From NCBI GenBank assembly GCA_021396245.1, contig WNYE01000002.1, positions 310,001 to 374,000 of the forward strand: a stretch of 64,000 nt of DNA, written 5' to 3'. Origin of the DNA: Sporothrix humicola (Eukaryota > Ascomycota > Sordariomycetes > Ophiostomatales > Ophiostomataceae). A program made the position numbers and the translations under genes. Below the pieces are notes generated by a model. It was given only the letters and a program-made list of their open reading frames with translations. It did no database searches and had not been told where the DNA came from. This document shows, piece by piece, positions 1 through 10,365 of this stretch. Position 1 is the first letter of the stretch. Each line of letters starts with the position of its first letter.

Positions 1-1113
1 CTGATTTCGATTGCGGTCTTGGCGCCCTCCGAGTCCGGGGAGAACTCTTTAGAGCAACGCGTTGTTGATCTGATTAGCCAAATTTCCGTTGATACATACA
101 ACACCGTCTCCACCGCGATTCTCGACATTATCCAGCCGGCGGGAGAGGAAGAGTTTCGGCGCGTCGCCCCAAGGGCAAGGGCTAGGGCTCCAGCGCCGTC
201 GCCACATCAGGGCAACAGCAAACACAAACTGCACTCGCTGCTCTACCCCAAGACACATTATTTTGCCTTTCGGAGAGAGGCCCCCCATGCACAGCCCAAG
301 ATTGTACCCATGACCCCAAGCGAGGTCCAAGACCGCTGGGCGCCTCCTTCCGAAGACTGCGTTGATGGCAGTGCTGAGGAAATCCAATCGCTCCTATCCC
401 GTCTGCATCCTTTTCCGCGGTACACAACAAACGACATCAACGTCATCGAAGAGATCCTCAGCGGTGGTACCGTAACGCGTGTCCGTGTCGTGCCACGCAA
501 CAACGGGGACGACGTCGACAGCCATGACATCTACACGGCCTCGAACGATCTTCTTTGCAAAGCGACGGAATATCCGGCCGGCCTCATAGCAAGTCCTGCG
601 TTGCGGCGCGAGCTTGAGTGCCTCTTGGTGCTGCACGAACACGAATATAAATATCAGGCACCGGAGGCAGAGCCCATGCGCGTGTCCACGCCGCGTCTCG
701 TCGGCCTAGTCACGCACCCAGAGAACCAGCGCATCGTCGGCTTTGTCCGCGAGTGGATATCAGGCGAGAGGCTATCCAGTGTGTTAAAGCGCGAGAAGCG
801 TGGGAAGCGTAAGCCACTCGCTGCGCACCACAAGCAGCGATGGGCCCAGCAGCTCCGCGCATCCGTGGACGCCCTGCACGCCCTGGGTCTTGTCTGGGGC
901 GACGGGAAAACGGGCAATCTCATTGTCGGCGTTGGCGGGGCCGACGACCTGACGGGGGCTGGGCATGGGGAAGAAGAAGCCCCTGTCGGCGACTTGTGGC
1001 TGATCGACTTTGGGGGCGGATGGACAAATGGGTGGGTGGACAGCGACAAGGAGAACACGATACAAGGAGACGAGCAGGCTGTCCAGAAGATCTTGGACGC
1101 ACTGCGGTTTTGA
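1..1113 (+). CDS. Protein-kinase-like protein, 3' part only (runs off the left edge)
   Basis: The reading frame is open from base 1 to the stop at 1111-1113, and no ATG is seen that must be its start, so the gene probably begins outside the window. The C-terminal part looks like the small fungal kinase-like family. A catalytic-loop-type segment VWGDGKTGNL lies near residue 300, with Asp and Asn in place of the HxDxxxxN loop. A DFG-type segment LIDFGGGWTNGWVD follows near residue 340. An upstream stretch, VGFVREWISGERL, resembles the hinge region. The protein ends about 25 residues after DFG, so the usual C-lobe is almost absent; that is normal for these short fungal phosphotransferase-like proteins. 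Substrate and role are unknown. The next gene is convergent, 200 bp away. The family call is good, but activity cannot be judged. Confidence 0.75.
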   Translation: MISIAVLAPSESGENSLEQRVVDLISQISVDTYNTVSTAILDIIQPAGEEEFRRVAPRARARAPAPSPHQGNSKHKLHSLLYPKTHYFAFRREAPHAQPKIVPMTPSEVQDRWAPPSEDCVDGSAEEIQSLLSRLHPFPRYTTNDINVIEEILSGGTVTRVRVVPRNNGDDVDSHDIYTASNDLLCKATEYPAGLIASPALRRELECLLVLHEHEYKYQAPEAEPMRVSTPRLVGLVTHPENQRIVGFVREWISGERLSSVLKREKRGKRKPLAAHHKQRWAQQLRASVDALHALGLVWGDGKTGNLIVGVGGADDLTGAGHGEEEAPVGDLWLIDFGGGWTNGWVDSDKENTIQGDEQAVQKILDALRF

Positions 1114-1313
1114 GAAGAAGAAAAAGAAAAATATCGATTGGATATGTCAAGCCGGTGCTTCGTGTGCCCTGCAGCGCAGGCTGGTAATCGACAAGCTAAA
1201 GTACAGAGGTAAAAACATTGATTTTCTATTTAGATTTTCTATTTAGATTTAGTGCCCTCAGTATCCACCATCGATATAGCACTATTTGATTCAGATTCAC
1301 GGCGACCACCCGA

Positions 1314-2909
1314 TCACGCCTTTGTCCGTGTCGGATCGGTCTTGCCCCGGATAAACTCCTCGACGTTTTCCTGCACGACGCGCTGGTAGTTGGCCCGCGT
1401 GCTCCCCGAGACCCACGATGTATGGCCCGACACAATCAGATTCAAGTCTTCCTTGGTTGCCGCCCGGACGAGCGGGCTCGACTCGGGCGTCGCCGGCTCG
1501 TGGTCGAATACGTCGGCGGCCCCACCAGCGATCCGGCCTTCGCGCACCGCCGCCGCCAGCGCCTCTTCGCCGACGATGCCGCCACGAGCGACGTTAATCA
1601 CCAGCGCATCAGGCTGCATCTGGGCGAGCTCGGCCTCGCCAATCAAGCCTTCCGTCTCGAGGACACGGGGGCAGCACACGACCAGTACGCTGGCCGTCCT
1701 CAGAACTTCGTCGAACGGCACTCTGCCTTCCTTTGGAGGGTCGCCCCGCCGGCCCGCGATGACAACCTTCATGCCCAGCGCGCCCAGCAGCCGCGCAGAG
1801 TGCTGGCCGACGCCGCCATAGCCGACAATGCCCACGAGCTCGTCCGCACAGCTGCGCGGCGGGACGCCGGCCTGGTACGCCTTGGTCATGAGCTTGCCCA
1901 TGTCGGACCAGTCGCCGCGGCCCAGTGCGTTGGTAATCGTGAACAGGGAGCGGCGCAGCGCCAGATACAAGGCGACCACGTGCTCGGCGACGGAAATCGA
2001 GTTGCAGTTGGGGCTGTTGAGCACGCGGATGCCGCGGGCCTTGCATGCCCCCAAATCGACCGAGTCGACGCCCGACGCCATGACGGCGATCATGCGGAGT
2101 TTGGGCGAGACGGCCGGGTCCAGGAGCTTGCCGCGGATGGGCACAATCGTGGTGATCAGGATGTCGGCGTCCTTGATGCGCTCGGCGATCTGGTCGGGCG
2201 CTGTGCGCTGGTATTCTGTGAGCGTAAACGTATAGGGCTTGGGCACGATCAGCGGCGGCAGCGGCGTGTAGTACGTCTCGAGGGCCACAATGTTCAAGTG
2301 CTGGGGCAATGGCGGGTCGTGGGCGTCCATGGCGGCGGCAATGTTGGCGGCGACGGCGGCCGCTGCCTCATCCTTGGCGCCGGTCGTCCCGTTTGTGTGA
2401 GTGCCGTTGACGCCGGCACCGTTGGTTGTGGAGTGCGCCATTCTGTGGTGTAATGTGGAGTGCGGTTTTGGGAAGGAGCGGCTGGGGGCTACCGTGTTTG
2501 CGGAAGGAGCCAAGGATGCGGAAGGAGTTAAAAGTGTGGAATATGGGCGGAAGGAGCCAGTGGACGGGGCAGGCGAGGCAGGAAAGAGCGACGGGCTATA
2601 TAGCTTGGACTTGGATGCCCACAGGGAAGGCGGGGCCGATGGTCTTGGGGAAGCTGAAGATAAAGGTGAATGTGAAAGTGGGCGGTGCTGCCGTTCCGAG
2701 TGCCGCCGGAAATACGCCAAAAGGGATGAAGACGCAGGTGCAGAAGCTGATGTGTCTGATAAAGCTGATGCTGACGACGACAATGCTGATGCAGATACAG
2801 CAGATGCTGCAGATACCGTTGCAAACCGGCGTGGCTGGCTCGTAGGTAGTTGCGGTGTAAGTGGTGCGCCAGAAACGGAGCAACCCCAGTTCCTCGGCCG
2901 CAGGGGCAT
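1314..2909 (-). CDS. D-isomer-specific 2-hydroxyacid dehydrogenase (glycerate/hydroxypyruvate type)
   Basis: One uninterrupted frame, with stop TGA at 1314-1316. From the first in-frame ATG (2909) it gives 531 residues; from the later ATG at 2441 it gives 375, close to the usual family length. The NAD site GYGGVGQ lies near residue 360 (long numbering). The catalytic Arg is in NVARGG near 440, the Glu in FDHEP near 468 and the His in SGHTSW near 494. The enzyme should interconvert a 2-oxoacid and a D-2-hydroxyacid using NAD(P)H. Residues 1-156 of the long form are rich in Ser, Ala, Pro and Arg (for example PLRPRNWG and QPRRFATVS) and could be a mitochondrial presequence. A TATA-like CTATATAG at 2596-2603 would instead favour the short form. 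The family is certain; the start is not. Confidence 0.85.
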   Translation of the reverse strand: MPLRPRNWGCSVSGAPLTPQLPTSQPRRFATVSAASAVSASALSSSASALSDTSASAPASSSLLAYFRRHSERQHRPLSHSPLSSASPRPSAPPSLWASKSKLYSPSLFPASPAPSTGSFRPYSTLLTPSASLAPSANTVAPSRSFPKPHSTLHHRMAHSTTNGAGVNGTHTNGTTGAKDEAAAAVAANIAAAMDAHDPPLPQHLNIVALETYYTPLPPLIVPKPYTFTLTEYQRTAPDQIAERIKDADILITTIVPIRGKLLDPAVSPKLRMIAVMASGVDSVDLGACKARGIRVLNSPNCNSISVAEHVVALYLALRRSLFTITNALGRGDWSDMGKLMTKAYQAGVPPRSCADELVGIVGYGGVGQHSARLLGALGMKVVIAGRRGDPPKEGRVPFDEVLRTASVLVVCCPRVLETEGLIGEAELAQMQPDALVINVARGGIVGEEALAAAVREGRIAGGAADVFDHEPATPESSPLVRAATKEDLNLIVSGHTSWVSGSTRANYQRVVQENVEEFIRGKTDPTRTKA

Positions 2910-4198
2910 TTGTCTTATTGTTCCGTTCCTGGCCCTGACAGTGAATCTGACGTGGATTGAGCCGGCGAAAACCACGAGACACGACACGAGGAAGAGGTGT
3001 GTTGACTTGCGGACGAACTGGGAAGGTGCTTGTACGTGGGCGAGGAAGGTACGGTGTGTTGACTTGGACCCCTTTTATCTTATCTTTTCATGGATAAGTG
3101 GGTTGATGCACTCCGTACTCCGCCGTATGCTTTTGGGTCCAATGTCAGAGACGGGGCTATGTCTGTTTTGACGTCCTGTCAGCTTTTTGGTGATGCTCGC
3201 TTATGTGCGGTTTTATTTGGTTGAGAAGATGGGGAAGTAAAGAATAAATAGAAAGGATAAGAGGACATCAAAGTCCGCCGGAGGATTTTAGACTGGCTTG
3301 ATAAACCCGGCCACTTTTATCTTGGGCTGGTCCAATCTGTTGACTGAATTCGGTGTATTTTTGACGGCTTTCTGTGAGTCAATTGGATGAATCGATCGCG
3401 TTTTCCAGAAAATCGGCATAAATCTACCAAGGGCCATGAGAAAAGACGCGAAGAAGCGAGAAGGATTTCCAGAAACCCAAGTAAACCCAGAAAACCCCAG
3501 ATGCCCAGAATGCCCCTCCAAAAGAGGATCTCCAAAAAAAAATAAGCAAAAACGGTTGTCATCCGCAGGGCGTATGCCGACGATGTGGGCCCTTCCTTCA
3601 ATTCATGATGACGGCACGTGACCTAGAACAGACATCACGACCAGGACGACAGTCCAAATACGACGCCGACGTCATCCTCGCAGGGATTTTTGGGATATTT
3701 TTGTGAGGGGTGGGCTGCATGAGATTCACATCTCCGCCGGGATGGCGGTGAGAAAAATAAGAAATAAGGGATGCATAAGGCCCAAAGCTTGTGTGGACTC
3801 TCGACAAGATCAGGTCAGCCCCTCAGTTGTCAGCATCTTCCAATGACCTTTCCAGAAAACGTTCCAATGGTAAGCGTTGCTGGAATCATCTATGCTTTGA
3901 ATCAGAAAGATATCACGAGTCGGAATAGTGGCTCTGTCAGATCAAAGAACGCAACAAGTGCCATTGCCAAAAATAATCATGTACCAATTCCTATCCAGGC
4001 CGTCAAGATGCTAAATTACCAGGACCACGACACGGCGGCACTGCCAGCTCAAGACAGTCAAGCCTTTTCTTCCCGAGACGCTCTCCAAAATATTATGCAA
4101 CCAACAAAAAGAAAAATACGGGCGTAAAAAATAGCCAACCACTGTGAGGAAACTCGTGCAATAGGTCTTTATTTTTTTCTTCTTTTTCATTCACCGCC
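2910..4198. other. Intergenic region between dehydrogenase and MFS genes
   Basis: No supportable gene. It holds the upstream region of the dehydrogenase and the 3' side of the MFS gene. A TACTCCG-type motif occurs around 3110-3130 (CTCCGTACTCCG). The short frames present lack codon bias or recognisable motifs. Confidence 0.6.
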
Positions 4199-6030
4199 TC
4201 ACACATTCGACGATGCTGCCGCCTTTTTCGCATCTCTCGCAGCCTGTTTCGCCGCCTTCTTGGCCATTGTGTCCTTGCGCCACTGCGCGCCGCGGAACAT
4301 GACGAGCCACAGCACAGGACTGAACGCCACCCATACACCGGCAATGACGACGCCCGTAAACCCAATACCGATGCGGTTGATGAGCGGGAGGGCAATGGCG
4401 GTGCCGCCCGAGCTGACAAAGCACCGAAACAGATTGTTGGCGGCGACGGCCGTGGCGGGCGACTCGGGGTGGGTGTCGACAATCAGGGTGTTGATGCCGT
4501 TCATGGCGCCGGCAAAGAACACCCCGAGGAAAAAGAGTGCAACTTCGATGCCGGCCAGCGAGGCATGGCTCTGCATGGTCCAGCCGTAGGCGATGACGGC
4601 GACGGAGGCCATGTAGATGGCACAAATCGAGATCTGGAGGCGGATCTTTTCAATGGGAAAGACGTCGAGATTTTGCTGCTTGTTGAGGTCGATGGTGAGA
4701 CCGAGCATGCGGGCCCATCTGCGAAAGTTCCAGTCCAGCAAAAGGCCAATAGTCCAACGAGACGACAGCGTGCCGAACCCGAGCGGGAGGTAGCACAGCC
4801 CGACCTTGACGGGCGAGAACCCGAAGCGGTCGCGCAGCTGCTCCGACAGGGTGGTGGTGACCATAAAGTAACCGCCCGCCAGCAGCGAACCGCAGCCCAG
4901 CGTGACGCCGCCCTCGCGCTCCATCAAGATCTTGAGGGCCGCAAACGGGTTCGGCCGGCGCTTGCCCCGAGCCAGAGTTGAGCGGTCACCGATCTGGGCT
5001 CGCTCCTCGACGGTTAGGCGGCGCGTCTTCAAGAACTGGAGGAGCGACATGTTCCACCAGGGCGGCAGGACGCTGCCGTTACCAACAATGTTGCGGCACG
5101 TCTCGGGCAGGAAGCAGAACATGAACGTAAACAGGACCGACGACAGAATCAACAAAAACCAAAAGATGCCGTGCCAGCCAAAGTACTGTGTCAACAGACC
5201 GCCAGCCACCGGACCCAAGGCCGGGCCCAACGTAACACCCATGGCGGCGAAGCCGATAAACTTGCCACGCTCAGCACGCGTGACCAGATCGGCGACGGTG
5301 GCACTGCTGAGCGAGATGGTGGCGCTGCTGCCCATGCTCTGGAAGCAGCGCAAGACAATGAGGGCGGCATAGCTGTTCTGCAAGGCCAAGCCGAGGTTGG
5401 CCAGAACATAGATCGAAAAGCAGATGAGGTACGCCGGGCGGCGGCCGTAGATGTCGGAAAAGTTGCCAATGAACGACGGCGTGATGCCTTGGAAGATCTA
5501 CATCGTCAGCGTACATACATGGCACCTGTTGTTTTGCAGTCAGGGCTTACCATGAACGTGGTGATGGTCAGGTTGATGCTGGACACCGGGACGTGCAGGT
5601 CCGTGGCCAACGAATTGAGCGCCGGCAGGTATATCTGGCCGGACAGCGGCGAAATGATGGCCAGGAACGAGACGGTGAGTGTGATGCCAATCTTTTGGCG
5701 GTGGGTGAAGCGAGAGTACGGTGGTTGCGGTGGTTCTTCGACTTCATCCTCTGGCGAAGTTGATCCTCCGGCCTCTTCTTCTTTTTCCTTCCCGTCCGGT
5801 GTGAGAGCAACGGTCGTGACGACACCATTGCTTCCCTTTATTGATGCCTTTTCGTCAGACTCTGACTCGGAAGTCTTCTCGTCGAGAACACCGGCAGCCG
5901 TAGTCGAAATGTTGCTAAAAGGCTGGATCTCCTCAATGGCCAGATCGTCGTCCTCGTCCCGGAGTTGGCGGTCCACTTCGGATCTTGGCGTCCCAGGCCG
6001 GACGTCCTCCTCCTTGTTCTTCTCAAACAT
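4199..6030 (-). CDS. MFS transporter, DHA1 drug:H+ antiporter family (QDR/DTR-like)
   Basis: Two exons, 6030-5551 and 5497-4199, split by a 53-nt intron (5550-5498) with donor GTAAGC and acceptor TAG in phase 0; 592 residues. Residues 1 to about 85 form an acidic cytosolic tail (start MFEKNKEEDV). Twelve hydrophobic segments follow. The DHA1 signature after TM1 is PLSGQIYLPALNSLATDLHV. The splice join restores the MFS loop 2-3 signature SDIYGRRPAYL. The TM5 antiporter motif is seen as GPALGPVAGG. A long cytosolic loop lies between TM6 and TM7. The pattern fits QDR-type multidrug or polyamine exporters of the plasma membrane; the substrate cannot be told. The C-terminus is Lys/Ala-rich. The nearest genes are metabolic enzymes, but nothing indicates co-regulation. 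Confidence 0.9.
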
Positions 6031-9000
6031 GGCCAGGGTGGGGATGTGTGGTGGATAATATGTGGAAATATGTGTTTGTGCGTGGATGGATGGGATATAT
6101 GAGCTGATTAAAGAGACAGTGAATGGATGTAAGTGTATGCAGGGCCTGTAAGTGCCCGATGCTGTCGGTTGTTGATTTAGACCCTTGGCATATGGGTTGC
6201 CAACTTAGTCTGTAGTCTTGATGTAGGTCGTCTTTTGGCGATGCCCAAACCGGGGACGTGGATCTGTTTAATATATACTGAAAAGGGTGTGCAATAAGGC
6301 AAATAGATGAAGCGGCAGCTATGAATGCACTGTTTGTTGAAGTGCCGGTGCTGCAGGAGTCCTACACAGGTTGGGACAAGAAAATAAAAAAGAAGAAAGA
6401 AATGTCAAAATCGGACAACGTTAGGAAAGGAAAGAAATGTAGTCAACTTGCATCTATCGATTCAAATCGGCAAGTGCCGTCCCCTGTCACAAAAGAAACG
6501 ATCTCGGGGGAAAGAAGGCTTGCATTGCTCCTGCCTCGCCCCAACAAGTTGTCACTCGTGCCACTCCCTGTCATTTTGCCTCTATTTGTTGCGAAGGAAG
6601 GAGCGACACAGTACAGAAGAAGATGATAAAAAAGTCAGTGTCCGCGCCGGCTCCGAGCTTCAGGGGTATCCACCGTCGTCCATTACGCAAAAGACGGCAC
6701 GGGGAGGGACGCTGTGGGAGGAGGTGCACTGTCCAGACAAGCTTTCCAAGAAAAAATTGGCGTCCGGCAGCGGCTAGGCATCTGATTTTTTTGACATTTT
6801 TTGGGGGTTGTCAATCGCAGAAACAGCGTGGCGTCCCCACATCCAGATCCTGGGTTGCACCTGCCCCCCATTTGTTCACGGCGGTCGGCACGTTTTGGAT
6901 CATTTCAAAAAGGAAGTTGGTTCGCAAGGAAGGCGCATCTCGGAGCTACGAGCCCGTGGTGCGGTGGTTTTAGCGCTATCGCTGACAAGGGAAAGGGAAG
7001 ATCGCACGCAAAAGACATTATGGGCACGTCATCACTTTAGTCCACAAGATAAAAGGAGAGGCGTGGCTCGTGCCTCACCCGATAATTCTTTTCGGAGAAT
7101 AAATAAATGGCAAATTCTACTTTATTTCCCTGTCAAAAACAGACGAAATCGTCAAGAGTTCACTGCCAAGAGCTCTCCGGTGCGGCCAACGACAAGCAAA
7201 ATTTCGGCGGTGGCGACCCACACCAAAAGGCCGTAGCGGGCGGAATCACCAAACGCAATACGGAAGGAGCAATCCAGAACGACAGGGGAGTTGTCGCCCA
7301 AGATAGCGAGGAGTGTCATACATTTGCATCGCATCCCTATCGGCAAATTTTTATTGTGCTTGCTCGTAAAAGGTTGTAAATATTTTACGACGCAAAGTAC
7401 GCGGCATGTTGGCCGAGACCAAGCACCCGTCTACTGGGTCACAATGTCAATGCTGCGGCATGTCATCCTGCTTGACGTTGTTTTTTAACATTCGGGGAAA
7501 TAATAAATAGCAAACTGCCTCCAGTGAAGGAGAGACGAACAGGTACAAAGCAAATGGTGTTCGTTGGCTGGTATTGATTGTAGTTTGTCAAGGCCCATTT
7601 TGTGGTGTCGGTGCCGAAACGGCCGACCGCGGGAGTGTGCCGTGTGTAGTGGGAGCATGGCAGGTGCCAGACAATGTGCCCCACACCATTCTTTCCCTCT
7701 TCCTTTCACAGCCCTGTCGTGCAGATTTCTTTTGTATTTCAGTTCCTATTCGTGGTTTCATTTTTCTATATCGGCATGCTGCATGGCCGGCGGCGAAACA
7801 TGGGAAGGCCGCATTTGGTGACGTTGGCGATGCGAACGCAAAAAGTCCTACGCCGTTGCAACTGTACATCATCTGCGAATCTTTGGCCTTTAAAGGAAAT
7901 TGCCAGAAGCGGTCAATCCAATTGTTAAAATCAAAATCGAGAAATCCATCACACGACGTGTATATGCTGCTTTTTCGTACATTAAAGTTCGTCCGTTTTA
8001 GCTGCCGTCTTACCCGGATGCCTGCAAAATGGACAATAGACCGTGTCGCCGGCCCCACTAGAGCGCTATCCACTCCGCAATCCGCAGCGAATGTCGGGGA
8101 TGGCTCCGAAAAGAGACCAGACTAGCGTCCGTATCGGTGCTCATTCGGTGCATATCAGTCCGGGAATGTCAGGTTTTCTAAAAGGCAGGAAAAGTCCTAC
8201 ATGAGCACGTCTTAAAGCGATCCAAACCTCTCAGTTGTATTCATCACAACTTATGATGATTAAATTCACCGGCGATCTGGTTCTGTAGGCTCAAGTAATT
8301 TACGGAGAGAGCCTACTCGCTGCCTGTAATTTTTGGCCGTCCGAACATGGCGGTATCTGCATTCATCTCATTATCTTGCCGTGTACCAAGAAGGCGGGTT
8401 TGGAAATTGTGCAGCCACTCCCATCAGGAATGGTAATTGGGCTTTTCTTTGTCTTTGCAAGAATATTTCGCCGCCGATCGGTGTTTCTACTCAGTATTTC
8501 TTGATGCACAGCCTGCCGCCCGGCACTTGGAGATACCTGTGCCGCAGATGAGCGTATCCAAAAATGGTGCCCAATCGGCCGTCTCACATTCGAGCGCAGG
8601 CCGGCCTGAGCAAGTTTGTTGCTGTAGCCCGTTTTACTTTGCTGGAACATGCCGTCGGCAAAGCTGCAATAGCAGGGGCTGTATGAATGGCCCATTTGCT
8701 ACCCATATCCGTACTGTATACGCGGTGTCGGGTATCACCCTCGGCCAAAATGGCAAAGCGGCCGAGTTCTTAGTCACTCTGAGCTTCGGAAGCACGAGTG
8801 ACTATCACCAACATTTGTTTACATTGACATTTGTCCTGCATATACTTCGTATCACAGTTACAGGGTGTGGCACTGCGTGTCGATATATCTCGAACAGGCG
8901 AAGTTATTATCAGATAAATAATTGTCGTTACTCATCACGTCAGTGTAAGTGAAAATGGCAGCATCATTCAGATGCAACAAATCAGACCCCATGACACAGG

Positions 9001-9344
9001 CTTCAAAGTCCTAGATCTACAACAAGAAAATGATGTCCGATGGTTCTCCCCAACAAAACACAAATATCAGGTTTACGACGAGGATGAGTATCCCAGACAT
9101 AAGCCTGGTTCTGTCGCCGGTCAAGGACGGCCTTCTCTCAAGATCACTCAATGGAAATTACAAAGTTGTATTTGTCGCGCTTCATTAAACTCACAATCTG
9201 TCGGCTTCACAGGCAAAAGATCAATTAAAATGAAAATCGAGTTTAATAGAAAAAGAGAAAAGAAATGCAGTAACGTCGTATCACACGTAAACTTCATCCG
9301 TAGCCTTCAGAGGAGAAGAGCAATAGCCCATTTCCCAATGTCAC
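6031..9344. other. Gene-poor stretch of 3.3 kb
   Basis: No gene recognised on either strand. Frames are short, lack family motifs and show no codon bias. The first few hundred bases are the upstream region of the MFS gene, with an AT-rich TATA-like stretch near 6270. It may hold regulatory DNA or decayed sequence. I see no terminal repeats or transposase remnants. Confidence 0.5.
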
Positions 9345-10365
9345 CTACCAAGGCAGCTCCTCGCCGCGGCAGGTCAAGAACTTGCCATTCTTGTCGGCTG
9401 TCCAGTTGTCAATCTTGTCAAGACACTGGCGCGCGCTCTCTTCGGGCGTAATTGGAGGCTCCTTCATGCCGAGCGCGTCCGCCAGCGCCTGGCCCATGTA
9501 CGTTTGGACCCAGCTGTAGTGAGAATTAGCTTCAACAGTACTCTACACGAAATCAAATCAACCTGCTACGCCACGACTTACCCCGGATGTAGAACGCCGA
9601 CGACGAGCCCCTTTTCTTTAAAGTCGATGCTCGCCTTCTTGGCGAACCAGTTGGCGGCCGCCTTGCTCATGCCGTACGACGAGCCGACGGGCATGCTCTC
9701 CTGGTCCTGGACACCGATGCTGCCCATGGTGCTGCTGATCAAGATGAAGCGGGTGACGGCTGCGTTGTCCTTGGCGGAGACCTCCTGCAACGGCCACGTA
9801 GCTTGGAACAAACGTAGAGGGCCAGCCGCATTGACAGTGCAATCGTAAATCACATCGTCGGCCGTCGTCTCGAGCAGCGACTTGTCGAGGCCGACAGAGT
9901 GGCCGGCGTTGGCAATGACAACGTCGAGGCGGTCGATAGACTGTGCAGCCAGGGTCTGAGAGAGTGCCGTGTAGTCGGCCGGCTCGCGCAGTTGGACCAC
10001 AACCAACCGGCTTGAGGCGTCCACAGCCAACTCTTTGAGCGACGCGGCAGTCGGGTCGTCGGGCTGGCGGACGCCGGCGACGACGGTCGTGTTGGCGCGC
10101 TGCAACAGCTGCTGCACCATGGCGCGGCCGATGCCTATACGCAGTTAGTATATTTAATTCATTGAGAGTTGCGATTGATCTCATTGAAATCAATTGATTT
10201 GGAGTGGTGGTCGGAGGTTTGATTATTTTAGTGGCGCGGAGTTTTTGGTTTTCAAAAAAAGGGGCAAAATAAACAAAGAACCCCGCTTTTGAATTCCAAT
10301 CCTTCCAACTCGCCGTGTTTCCCACCTTTGTTGGCGCCCGTAATCAAAAACGTCGTCTGGGCCAT
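9345..10365 (-). CDS. Short-chain dehydrogenase/reductase (SDR)
   Basis: Three exons: 10365-10326, 10134-9582 and 9513-9345, giving 762 nt and 253 residues. Introns are 10325-10135 (191 nt, GTGGGA...TAG) and 9581-9514 (68 nt, GTAAGT...CAG). The first splice joins LITGANK to GIGRAM and so rebuilds the Rossmann motif TGANKGIG (residues 9-16). The second rebuilds LHPGWVQTYMG, the usual segment after the active site. The ANAG motif lies near residue 86, the catalytic Ser in LISSTMGS near 140 and the YxxxK pair in SSYGMSK near 165. This is a classical NAD(P)-dependent oxidoreductase of about 250 residues, probably cytosolic because no targeting signal is seen. Similar fungal proteins are often called C-factor-like or carbonyl reductases. 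The substrate is unknown. Confidence 0.92.

Noticed and set aside
1422..2453. 343-codon open frame on the plus strand opposite the dehydrogenase
   Set aside because: Antisense shadow of a conserved enzyme; composition is dominated by Arg, Ala and His, as expected from reverse-strand reading.
5171..6058. 295-codon plus-strand frame opposite the DHA1 transporter
   Set aside because: Antisense shadow that also crosses the intron of the transporter; no recognisable product.
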